Source of the DNA: Serilophus lunatus
Taxonomy: Eukaryota; Chordata; Aves; Passeriformes; Eurylaimidae
Reading direction: 5' to 3'
Assembly: GCA_013399895.1 (NCBI GenBank)
Contig: VXBA01001173.1
Span: forward strand, 557,592 to 621,591
Length of the DNA stretch: 64,000 nucleotides
Shown: one piece after another, positions 51,736 through 63,297 of the stretch
How positions within the stretch are numbered: position 1 is the first letter of the stretch
How the letters are laid out: every line of letters starts with the position of its first letter
Program-made: the position numbers and the translations under genes
Notes under the pieces: generated by a model
What the model was told of the DNA's origin: nothing
What the model saw: the letters and a program-made list of their open reading frames with translations, nothing else
Databases searched by the model: none

Positions 51736-54700
51736 ATCAAAGAAAACATTTTTTACAGAAACTATACCCAGGCTGTTGTCTTTTCATGGTTTGCTTATGA
51801 ATAACAAAACATTTATCACCATTTATCAGCAACCAACAGGTCCTACAGGAAACTGTAACTTAACAAATTTACAAAACAATTAAAGGATTGTGTTTAAATG
51901 CTCCTTTTCTTTCCTTTTATTTTACAAGGAGGACATTTGAGAGAGGGACTTCATCTAATCCTATAAGCATATATAACAGGAATCTGTGCATATTTAAAAT
52001 ATTTTTTAAAAACCAACATTATCTATGTATCAGACATGTACAACATCTAGCATTACCAAACAGTTATTTCTCATCTATTGTTCATGTGAAAACAGTGCAG
52101 TGTATCCTGGTTTTCTCTTCCTTTATCAAATTGAAAATTTACATCAATGCTTACTACATTTTTAATTCATCTGCAGTCTGAACCAGGAAAGACTTGTGCA
52201 CCACTAATTCCTCTTGTAGATAAGGAGTCCTAGGAGCAAGGTTTGTTTTATCTATATTTATCTCCTATTCATGGCAACTGTTTTGTCCTTTCTGACAGGC
52301 ACCAAATAAGGAATGTCCACATCAGAGATTTTAATTACTTGAAATCCTTTTTTTATTGATCACAGGCAGCAAAACAGCTCTTGTGTTAACCTTTCAAAAT
52401 GTCAACTTAATTTATGAATACAGTGATTTTTTTAGCTCTATTACTACAGATGATACATGTTGTGCTGTATTACTGTTATAAAAATTGTGTTTTAACTGTA
52501 CACGAAAAATGTGCTTAAGAAATGCTCTTCAAGAGGAGAGCTGCTTGAGTGTTTATAGACAGTCTAAGAAGACTAGGATATAGGCTTATAGATTTTATTG
52601 GGCAATGCATATTGTATTTGTTCAGATTTCTGTGCCAGCCCCTCTAATTCAGATTCTTCACAGATCTTACATTTTTAAGTAGCAGAGGCCTGAGCAAAAG
52701 ACAGTGGCTGCATATAAAACATTCCTGCTGAGTGGCATTTAGATGGAATACAAGCATCTCACATGGCTAACACAAAATTTAACAAAAATTTTCCTTCAGA
52801 TCAGGAAGGTACTAGCAGTGTTCCACCAACTCTGCAAATGCTTTCACAACGTTCCTATTTCATCAGAAAGGACTGACCTGTGCCTCATTGTGCATGCAGT
52901 AGTTCGACACTACATAATTAGATTACTTAGAATACTAAAGCAGAAGCAGAGGTTGTGAATTGTTATGTACCTGTTCTCAGAGGTTTTTTATAGCTCACAG
53001 ACAGTGACCACTAATAAGAAGCTTCAGAACATGCATTCCTTGACACGAAGTACATCCAACCTTTCTCTCAGGACTTGCAAAAAGAGGATTCTGTTGGATT
53101 AATGATAAGAATAACATATCTTGAAACATTTCTACAGGAAGTGGTGCCATTGATGCGCTCACTCACAACAAAACAAAATGGCTGCCAGAGGGGAAAAGAA
53201 ATTGAATAGTTGATGTGCTGGTTTTTTTAAATTTTTAATGCAACATACATTTTCCAGATTCTAAATCAAGTTCAAATCAAAGGAGAGAAAGATTATCTTC
53301 TAGCTACTGGTTCAATGACCTAACATGAAAACCATTCTTCTTCCTTTGAGTTTCACCAGCAAAAGCAGAACATATTGGGTTTATTCTCCATGGAATTTCT
53401 ATGATATATAATCAGACCTACAGTAATTTGGATGACCAGTGATATTATTCATGTTCTTTAGGCTTTGTAGGACTAAGTCTTAATTCCACAGCACTTCAAG
53501 GTTATATAAGGTCCTCAAGTAATTTCATTAGCACATTAATGAAGGATTTCTTTTTTTAGTCTTTCTCTTTTTTTCTTATTTTTTGCAGAACATTTCTGTG
53601 ACAACTCTGTACTTGAGATCTGAAAGAAATGCTTCAATAGAAGCCTCTGTAAAGTCAAAGTCAAATATAAAACACTGAATTCTTTAATAAAATTCACAGG
53701 AGAAAAAAAATCAAAACCAAAAAATGCCACCATTTTTTAAAAACAAAAATATTGACATTGCTATTTAAACTAAACACAAGTGCCCATTAGGGACATTTTC
53801 TATTTTTTCCTGTACTGGAAATTAAATGTCTAGATTCTTCCTCATAACATTCCCAAAGGCAAATCAGTAACAAACAAAACACTGTGACGTGCTCTTAAGT
53901 AGCTTGCTATCACATCTATTGTTACATTTGGTATAACATAATGCCTGGATGTTCATTAAGTCCACACTTTACAATATGACACACATGTTATTTCTCTCCA
54001 AAAGCCTGTGAGCCAGGTGGGAAAAGTCAATAGCTTTGGTGACATTGAGTGTTCCTAACAGAACACAGAATCCCAGCTTTGTGCTTTGCATTGTCTGCCT
54101 ATTATGAAGAAAAATCAAACTGCCGTTATGTCCTTTTGCTTAAAGCTGTAAACACATAGAAGATCATAGTAAACATTGGCTCTTTTCTACATGCAGCAGA
54201 TGTTTACAGTTGTCTTCTAAAGATTTATATTTTGAAAGGCTCTTCAAATAAAAACACTTATGTATATGAATTGGTTTCATTTCTTTCCAAGGTCTGTAAA
54301 TGTATGCCACTCCTGAGGGAGAAAGACTTTCCTATTGTGCTGGCTGTGTCTAAAAGTGCACCTCTGACACATTTCAGAGCATTTACCTAAAAAATACGAA
54401 AGTAGTGGGAAGGAGGACACTTCCTCCAAATCCTTTACTTGATTTAAGGATATATAAAATCTGCAATACAGATTACAGTTCAAAATTTAAGCCAGTATCT
54501 CTCCCATACCAGGTCCAGAAGGATAGGTGTCCCTGAACTTAAAGGAAACAATGATCTGCAATACATCTGAGCATACAGGAAAATGCTGGAAATAACCTAA
54601 CAGGTATAACTAGAGAGCATCAGATGTCAAGCATTTGATTATAAGAAAATATTTCCTAGTGGAATCCTGAGAGTCTAAAGATGAGATAAACTCTGTGCAT

Positions 54701-57700
54701 TCTTCTTTTCAAAGCTTGCCAGTCTACATGTTTGAAAGTAGTATCAGGCAAAGCTTTTTTTTGTTAAGAGTGACAATTTGAGATGAAAAATTGTCACAGT
54801 AGGGATTGACTCTCCATCACTACTACTCCTGCTTTCGAAATCCACTACAGATGAAGTCACTGAAGGTTATTTTTAAATCAGTGGATTGAAGAAAGAGAAG
54901 AATTAGAGACCTGGTATTTAAAATATATGTTGCAGAATTAAAACTTGTGTTTTTGTTACAGTAAGGTGATGTCAGATATGCAGTAAGGTGTGCTCAGATT
55001 TTACACAACACAAAACTTTATGAGAGAGTGAAAATTTATGATCAGAGAAACATGTATCATTCTTGAATATTTATTCTACTTCAAATGCATTTAACACAGA
55101 AACGACAAATACAATACCACACGTGCACTCCACAATTACAGGTTATTCATTATACTATTGGTCTCTATTTGGTAGAGTGAAAGCTATCACTCTCAGGAAG
55201 GTGTATCTTCCATATTGATCTGCATGGTTAACATCAGTAGTCATGAAATTCACTTCAGTGTTTTTATTTAAATTTAACTTTCCTGGTACAAAAGCTGGTA
55301 TTTCGTTTTCATGTCAGCAACATGTTAGCCTAGTGTTACCTCAGTCCACGGACCTACACCTATGCACCAGCCAACAGCTGTGTAATACAATTTGCTTGCC
55401 AGAAGAACTAGTGAAACTGTGAATATGTGAGGAGTTCTACTTTAATAGCATTAGTGGAATTATTCAGATATAAATCACACACTTTCTGTAATTTCCTATT
55501 AATAAAGAAATGGCTACCACTTCACAATAAACCACACTGCAACTCATTCTAAATGTCCTTGGACAAATCTTTCAATACTGCCAGCAGCTGTTGAGAGCAA
55601 CTCAAAACAGCCATGAAATAAGAAGCAAGATTCCCAAAGAGCCTGAATATAATACACTTACAATGTCTTTTAGTTATGGCCACTACCGTCTTACAATACT
55701 GTAAAAACATTTTGATGCAAAGTGCTGTTTGCAGAAATTTTCCTGTAAAAGTAGGTGGAAGTTCTCTCAGCTAAAACAATTCCATTCTGCTTCTCTGGAG
55801 CTTCAACAGCCCAATAAGAAACATATTCTCAGAAAAGACAGCCAAGAAAAAATATCTACCCCACCAATCCACTGCTGTTTTTAGCTGATAGATAAGACTC
55901 TAACAAATGTGAAGTTCCCAGTTCATTGTTACAAGATAATTGTACAAGGTAAGGCTTCCTTCAAAATTGGTGGCAGAACACTTACTTCTACATAAAAAAA
56001 CCCACATCTGTATGTTTCCAAAATAATTAAAGAGAACCTATGTAAACATGCAATAGAAGCATCCATCTCCTCTGGAACCAGAGAGGAATTTGTTATTTAT
56101 AAATTATTTGCCTCAATGGCTTCTATAGTTCTTCCTCAATCTACATTATATGATCCCCATTATATTCAAGAATGTGCTAAAGCATTGGTAGAGCCTCTTT
56201 GTGATTTAGGCAGTTCTCCACAGAGGATGTACTGTGCCTGGCTAAACTGTACAGACTATTTCACAATAAAAAGCATGTCATGTCTTTTGGTGATCAGGCT
56301 TCTGCTTTAATGCTAAGCAGTTGGTATAAGGTGAAAGCTGATAAGGATTCAAAGGATGAGGATGCTGGAGACTAAGAGGATAAGCCTTTTTTTTCTGCTT
56401 TTTTTCCTTTACCACTTTAATATCTTACCACTTGGAACACTTTTCCTGAATGGTCATGTAACCCAGATACACATTTTAGAAAAATGGAGTAAACATAATT
56501 CTTATAACTGTTTTCTTTCACCACTGTGGCACAGTAACTTCATATTGAATCCCTGTATGTATTTAATAGTATTAGTGCTTCTGTAAGTGGTTATGTAAAA
56601 GCTGGATGAATCTTCATTTTCATTAGCAGGAGAAGAGGGACAAGAATCTTGACATTCTACACATCAAACTCCACTGGTAGGGTCTACATACAGGGGTTGA
56701 TATCCTATGCCCTAATGGAGTTATATATTCCCCACAGTAGCTTTTTAGAAGTTAACTTCTCCTTTAAGCCTCTTCCTGTTGTTTTTTACAGCACTTTGTC
56801 ATGGAGAAAAAAATCACAAAATATTCATAATCTTTTTATTTTTCTTTACAGAATAAGTAGGGATTAGTCTCTTTTTCACGCTTTATGTGTTCAGGAATAT
56901 TGTCCAGTATAGCAAATTTTTTCAGGACATAATATTTTTTGAAGATCACACATTGTACTCATGCAGAAATCGCTCCGTCTCCCACATTTTCTGCATTTGT
57001 GATTTGTCTATTTTGCATCAATTAGCTCAATTCAAAAAACATTCAACAATAGGTTGAGCAGACCTTTAAATCAGTCAAAAGAACTTATTTGTTTTTCTTG
57101 CTTAGTGACAAATCCAGTAACCATTATTAGTTTACTTACAGTCACTCTTCAATATATATTGATAGTTTCTTGGCCTTATCAGCTTCACCCAATTAACGTG
57201 GCAGCACACATTAGTACAGTTTTAAATCCCTAAATTGCTATCAGCTAGGTAAGTGATGGCAAAATATACTTACTGTAGTATTTTGTGCCATTAGATAATG
57301 ATTGTTTACAGAGGGCTGTGCACTTAATAAATTATCCATTATAGTGTATTTGTGATGCAACGTGTTATTAAAAATAATCACTCTTACCCACAACACAATT
57401 TCAATTCAATTCAGCTGACAAAATTAAATTCCAAGATGTCTAAGCTCCTTACTTAGGAAACCTCTGTTGAGTTTAACAATTAACTCCAGAAGCTAATATT
57501 TACAGAAAACCAGCAATGAACCAGGTAATGGCAAGGTAATAGCATGACAGAGACAGCCTAAGTCCTTCAATTAAGAATGAAGTAATGCTTACTCTCTTAT
57601 TCTCACTTTCTCCTTCCCATCCACTATATCTGTAAATAAAGTGAAACTTTATCACCTGTACATGTGAATATCATGCCATCACCTTCAAACATTGAAAGAC

Positions 57701-57720
57701 CAGAAATTAAGTCTTTGAGC
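51736..57720. other. Noncoding AT-rich sequence with one coding-like stretch
   Basis: No recognisable transposable element. About 55990-56375 has reading frames that look like decayed coding sequence (listed separately). About 57150-57430 is non-repetitive and contains several homeodomain-like ATTA cores and a TGTTTAC forkhead-like site, so it could be a conserved noncoding element. This is untested. Confidence 0.5.
55990..56375 (+). pseudogene. Possible decayed coding sequence, origin unknown
   Basis: One plus frame is open for more than 100 codons, ending at the stop 56308-56310, with an ATG at 56116. It includes peptides such as LYDPHYIQECAKALVEPL. Around 56180-56375 a second frame reads more like protein (SFGDQASALMLSSWYKVKAD, then an acidic lysine-rich end) and closes with TAA at 56373-56375, as if a frameshift lies between. 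No family was recognised. It may be the remains of a retrocopied gene or an endogenous viral sequence, or simply a chance pair of frames. Evidence is composition and frame length only. Confidence 0.25.
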
Positions 57721-58546
57721 AGCACAAAGATGCTCAGTTCAACCTTACTTAACAGATGACACAAAGCTGGGAACAAGTGTCAATCTCTTAGAGGGTAGGA
57801 GGGCTCTGCAGAGGGATCTTGACAGGCTGGATAGATGGGCAGAATTCAATTGTACGAGATTTAACAAATCTAAGTGCCAGGTTCTACACTTTGGCCACAA
57901 CAGCCCCCTGCAGTGCTACAGGCTGGGGACAGAGTGTCTGGAGAGCAGCTAGGCAGAAAGGGATCTGGGGGCTCTGACTGATGGGAAACTGAACATGAGC
58001 CAGCAGTGTGCCTAGGTGACCAAGAAGGCAAATGGCATCCTGGCCTGTATCAAGAATAGTGTGGCCAGCAGGACCAGGGAAGTGATTGTTCCTCCATACT
58101 CAGTACTTGTGAGGCTGCACCTCGAGTGCTGTGTCCAGTTCTGGGCTCCTCAATTCAAGAAAGATGTTGAGATGCTCAAACGTGTCCAGAGAAGGGCAAA
58201 AAGGATGGTGAGGAGTCTGGAACATAACCACTATGAAGAGCAGCTGAGGGAGTTGTGGTTGTTTAGCCTGGAGAAGAGGAGGCTCAGGGGAGACCTTGTC
58301 CTTTGCTACAACGCCCTGAAGGGAGGTTGTAGCCAGATGGGGGTTGGTCTCATTCAACAAGTGACAGAACAAAAGAACACAGTTTCAAGATGTGACAGGG
58401 CAAGTTTAGGCTGGGTGTCAGGAAAAAAGATTGAATGAGGCGTTTAGTGCCATGGTTTAGTTGATGAGGTGGTGTTGGTAACAGGTTAAACTTGATGATC
58501 TCAAAGGTCTTTTCCAACCTACTTAATTCTGTGACTCGTTGATTCT
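57721..58546 (+). mobile_element. CR1 LINE, 3' part with RT C-terminus and terminal tail
   Basis: A 5'-truncated CR1 insertion in the plus direction, starting near ATGACACAAAGCTGGG (about 57754). The main frame encodes the C-terminal RT part. NMSQQCA is followed by KKANGILACI, then LHLECCVQFWAP, VQRRAKRMVRSLEH and SLEKRRLRGDLVL, which are the standard order for CR1. Two in-frame TAG codons (57950-57952 and 58013-58015) break it; the open part runs from 58016 to 58438. The 3' untranslated part has TTGATGATCTCAAAGGTC and ends in the CR1-type repeated ATTCT-GTGA tail (about 58528-58546). CR1 lacks poly-A and uses this tail for priming. Clearly inactive because of truncation and stops. Confidence 0.93.
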
Positions 58547-60044
58547 TTAACATTCCACATCTTTGAAACTCTGAATTTTTTTTACTGATTGTCGTAACAT
58601 GTATACTTTTTCAAGATCCTTCTAAGTTTAATGTCTTTTTGAGTAGTCATTCCTGACAGAAATGCCATTCCAACATATACTCCCACTGTGTATGGCCACA
58701 GAGCTAGGTCAATTTACCTCAGGTCAAATTCTGCACAAATTCTACAAAGTTCACATATATGTGCTTTATTGTAGTCCCTCTGGAGAAAAAAAAGGGAGAG
58801 AAAAAAGAAACAAAGGGGCATGGTTTAAAAATACTGCAAGTTGCTAGATACTAGTCAGCTTTCTACACTCAGGGCATATAAAGCACATGATCTTCTGTCA
58901 CAGAAATATTTCTCGCTTCTTCTTTGAAGGTATATTTTCAGGTATCATTACAGGAATGCAGTTTACAGGACTACTGCAACCTACTAGTAGAAAAGAAGCC
59001 TTTTCTTTACTTTTACAAGAAGGAAAAAAAATACACAGCATAGAGCTCAGTAGTTCAGAGGCTCCTGGACTCTGCACACATCATTTTTCACCAAGAATAG
59101 AACACATAAAAAAGAAAATCATGTGTCAGAGGCTTTGACAACTTCCATTTGAACTGATCAGAGAATGACCTGACCCAGCCTGATGCAATGTGCTATGCTT
59201 AAGTTCAGTAGTGCTACACCATATAAGGGCAACAACATTCAGCTAACATGGTGCTCCACTAACCTGGAGTACTGGCATATTTTTTGCAGCCCTATGCGAC
59301 TGAGGAATGTTCTTATCATGGAAAGGATCTGGACATAAGGCAGCAGTGGTACCAGTGGTATCTGTCAACACCACAGAAAAGCATCCTGCTGCTAACCCAT
59401 GTACCTTTAGAAAAAGCTGGAGATGCAACTCCAGGAATGGAGCATTTTTAACTTTTGAATTGAGGTATTTTTAACTTTTTTTTTTTCCTCTTAGCCACAA
59501 CTGAAGGACAATTGTCTACAAATCAGCTTTGGCATTGCAGAAGTGGCTACCACAAAGGACAAAAGCAGAAGTTAAGCACTGTCATAGGGAGGTTAAATGA
59601 TCACTAATCTGTTTCCAACCATACATTTATGACAGATGCACAGCCTTGTATTGCCTAAGAAATCACCATGTGGTGGTGGTGGTGGTTTTGTAAGAAGCAG
59701 ATCAGAAAATCCTTGGGAGACTTGCACTTGGCCAGCTGTACAAATAAGAACAAGAAAAACAGAAAAGTGACGATTCATTTCAGTGTGATAGGTTGGTTAC
59801 TCTAAAATCCTGAGTTATACTCAATAATAAAACCTAAAATTATTATCATAAGAAAAAGTCCAATTTTCATGACATGTGTACAGCTACCTAGACACATGAA
59901 CAAAACAGACTACTAGTATACAAATACACTTGAACCTCTTGTTTGCCAGAATAGTCCATGTTCTTATCCCTTGGTTAGATCATAATTTCCAGAAAGAACA
60001 GTCATCAAGTACATAACATGATTTTGTACCTGGATATATAATCC
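58547..60044. other. Noncoding AT-rich sequence
   Basis: No gene or element recognised. It contains a short TGG repeat at 59671-59685. Confidence 0.6.
59671..59685. repeat. (TGG)5 trinucleotide repeat
   Basis: Five perfect TGG units. Confidence 0.9.
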
Positions 60045-60300
60045 TGTATTAGGCATAAGCAGTAAGATTTTGGTAATAGCGAGGGGTAGCTCTGTGGGAA
60101 GGGGCTGAGGCCATTCTGTGCTGGACACGGTCAATTCCAGCTGGCTCCAGTGGATCCACTGGAGGGCCAAGATGGTGGCACCTCTACAAAAGTCTATTTA
60201 AGACAGGGGGGAAAATGATGGACATGCAGCAGAGCAGATGTGGGGGCAAAAAGAGCCAGAAATCTCTAATTCCAAGTACCCTGACACCCAAAATTTGTTG
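60045..60300 (+). mobile_element. 5' fragment of an avian ERV LTR related to the one at 4-5 kb
   Basis: It has AAGATTTTGGTAATAGCGAG, GGAAGGGGCTGAGG, CAATTCCAGCTGGCTCCAGT, AAGATGGTGGCACCTCT and CTATTTAAGACAGGGG in that order, the beginning of a common avian ERV LTR. It can be aligned to 4055-4220 (shared blocks around GGCTG-GGGC, the ATTCCAG/GTTCCAG-GGCTCCA region and the AGCAGAG motif). Antisense frames in both copies give similar peptides, which supports common origin. The match fades after about 60300, so the 3' two-thirds is missing. The start at TGTATTAG is tentative. Confidence 0.65.
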
Positions 60301-61284
60301 CTTCAGAAAGGGTACATGAGCAGGATAGATTAACATGGTCAGGATTCAATACAATATGACAATTTTTGGATTGCAAATCAATTTATGAAACTCATTAATG
60401 GCTCACTGAAATTCTAGGGATTTCTCTTTCCTTTTGTTTCATTCCCTGAGGTTGGAATGTCCCTGTGAATTCCAAGATGTTCAGAATGTGCATTTTGATG
60501 AATATTAGAGAGAATGCCATCCTGCTCCTTATGATATAAATATGGATGCTGAAGAGCCCAGAGGTGGGGAAAATCTCACTTTTTGATAGGTAACAAAATT
60601 ACTGCAGTAAAAAAGCCAACGTGTCAGGTTGAGGTAAAAATTTTCACACATTGGACAAAAGGATATCCATTTGTTCCTTGCAAGTAACAGAAATTCAACA
60701 CATCTCATGTTTTACCCTAGAACAACTCCCTCTGAGCACCTTTGATAAATACAAGAAAACTGAATACATAGATTCATCACACTAGACGTTTTCAAGGCAA
60801 TCAAACCACATCATCATCTGAAAGATTGAATTAGCTTATCATTACCTTCCCTGCTATTTTAACAAAACCAAGTTCTAACTCCTAAAGCTTACTGAGGTGT
60901 GTATAACTGTTTCAGGATTTAATGGCTCTGAAGCTTCATAGTTTTTGAAAGAGAAAAATTTTCATTGTCAAAACTAAGTACCTGCAGGTGACAATTCTAA
61001 AAATTAGTTTTTCACTGTATTTCTGGGTATGCTTTCAAATATACCACATATAATTGATGATATCAGCTAAAGGAAATGTTTCCTTATATTTCATCTGCAT
61101 AGCATCCCACTGCAGTATGCAGAAGAAGATGACAAGTAAGCTGTAAGGGGTATGGAGAATGCAGGCAGTTCAGAATTTCACTACTCACTGTTCACTTCTT
61201 CACATATCATGATAGAAGAAATAATCTCCATTTGCATCACAGAACACTCTGCTCAAGACTGCTTCAATACAGAATATCCTATAA
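60301..61284. other. Noncoding AT-rich sequence
   Basis: No gene or element recognised. It may hold unrecognised remains of the LTR fragment at its left end. Confidence 0.55.
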
Positions 61285-61837
61285 CTTCATCATTCTGGAT
61301 CTTCCTATCTGATCTTTACAGATTTATCCTTACCGAATAAAAACTTAAAAAAAATGTTTAATACTTCTACTAAACTCTTAAGTCCTTCTGTTCAATCTTA
61401 TGGAAAAGAAGAACATAGTATTATTCCTTGGCAGGAGCCTTTGCAGTATTTGAAGACTTCGTTCCATATATCCCAGTCTATTTATCCCTATGCTAAACAT
61501 CTCCAAGCTGTTCTATCTTTCCCATTAGTTAAGGCTTCCTCTAAACCCCTTGAGAGGTTTAAATTATATGTCAAAATAGTTTTGAATGCCACCTCATATC
61601 CCAGTTTGTAGCCTAAATTAGTGGCATGGGCAAAATCAGTAGATAGCACTCTTCACCATCTTTTTGAGCAGTTTGCAGATTTATCTCCTAACCCCTGTGT
61701 TTGGATTCAATTTTTTGTATAGTACTAAAACAAATACCAATTCTTGTCTTTGAGAATCAAATTTGGGCTACAGAGATGGGAAAAGGACAAATATTTGCGA
61801 GAAACAGCCAAGTGGCAGAAACTAGTTCATTAGACAC
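61285..61837 (+). pseudogene. Possible decayed coding sequence beside a CR1 tail, origin unknown
   Basis: A plus frame is open from 61285 to the TAG at 61609-61611 (ATG at 61354), then continues open for 36 codons to another TAG at 61720-61722. From about 61722 a second frame continues in a protein-like way up to the CR1 fragment, suggesting a small frameshift. The peptides have mixed, globular-protein-like composition (for example SIIPWQEPLQYLKTSF, LVAWAKSVDSTLHHLFEQF, ILVFENQIWATEM) and not the low-complexity K/N/F/I bias of chance frames nearby. I could not place the family. A retrocopied host gene or an endogenous viral remnant are both possible, and chance is not excluded. Confidence 0.35.
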
Positions 61838-61975
61838 TCTTAAATCCTTAAAGATCATCTAGTTCCAATCACCTGACCTTTAGAGCAGGTTTCTCAAAGC
61901 CCCATCCAACATGGCCTGGAAAATTTCCAGTGATAAGGCATCCTCAGCTTCTTTGGGCAATCTGTTCCAGTGCCC
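61838..61975 (-). mobile_element. CR1 LINE 3' terminal fragment
   Basis: On the minus strand: GCCCAAAGAAGCTGAGGATG, then CAGGCCATGTTGGATGGGGC, TTTGAGAAACCTGCTC and GGAACTAGATGATCTTTAAG, the usual last 140 bases of a CR1 3' region. The repeated terminal tail is missing or decayed. Only this short piece remains, consistent with strong 5' truncation. Confidence 0.85.
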
Positions 61976-63297
61976 CACAGTCCTTAATTAACTTAATCTC
62001 ATTACTTCTACTCCATGTTAAACATTATTTTGTCTCTTTTATTTAAAGTAATTATTTGGCTATTTGCTGGTCTAAGCACTGATCCTCATTTTCAGTTATA
62101 TTACCTATGAAATGAATATCTTTACCATTAAAGAAGTCTTGCAACATGGCTTAGTTCATCTATTGCTTTGTCTAGATACGGTCACAAGTTTAAAAATCAC
62201 TGATTTATAGACTTATGCAGTTTGGGTTGTTGATGGAAAAATTACTGTTTTCTTAATCTCTGAGGATCCAAGTTAAGTAGGTTACTACAAATATGCATGC
62301 AGAAAGTTTCACTAAATTTGCTCAATAAATATTACCTACTGAGAACAAAATTAAATTCACAGACAAATGTAAAGCCCTGACTACTCTCAGCTAGAATGTC
62401 ATTTAAAAGTTAATAATTAATTTTATACTTCCTATTTAATGATAAATTAGGGTCCTCATTCAGGAAAAATGAAAACAAATCATTACATGCAATCATGAGC
62501 TATGTAACAAAGTCAACAGAACCCAGCACTTTCTGGATACCAAATTTTCAAAGGGGTTTATGAAGAGAAATATGTCTAATGAGATTCTTTTAAAGAATCT
62601 CCACAGATCAGCAGAAACATGGTCCAACTAACAGTTGATGTTTCCAGAAAAACCCAAAGAGTAGAGACAGACTATCTCTAATCTGTAGACAAATTTAAGA
62701 ATTTCTAGACCCAAGCATTTTCCTTATAAGGTGATTAGAATTGAGCTCAAAATATGGATGGGAAAACATGAAAACAACAGTATTAAGGATAAAGCCATGC
62801 ATTACAGTTAAAATAATGCACAAAAACAGCCAAACTAACTTTGAACAAAGTTATTATAGAGATGAAAATTAAAAGCATGCGCCATTCCCAAGCTGATTAA
62901 CTTGATGAGAGGTAGAAATAGTATCATAATACTGCTATACCAGAGGTAAACTAGTACCTCAGCATGTTATCTGACTGAAGAATCTGCTTGATGCTGACCT
63001 AGGAATTTCTAGACTGGTATTGCATTGCGGGTTCTGGATATGTGGTAATATTCCAAATCTATGGGATAGCAAGCACCAAAACTGAGTAATCATTTTTTTG
63101 TGTTTTTAAATGTTAAACCTAGTGTCATTTCTACTTTTCTACCATTTTAAAGTCAACCAGCATGTCTATGTGGCCTTCATTATATTCCTCTGAATACACA
63201 CTCTGCATGTAGTACTAATGTTTAAGTATTCATCTCGTGAGAGAAAGATAAGTATTTTCTGGTTTTAAACATTACCTTATAACACTTCTTTAAACTT
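61976..63297. other. Noncoding AT-rich sequence
   Basis: No gene or element recognised between the two minus-strand CR1 pieces. Confidence 0.6.
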
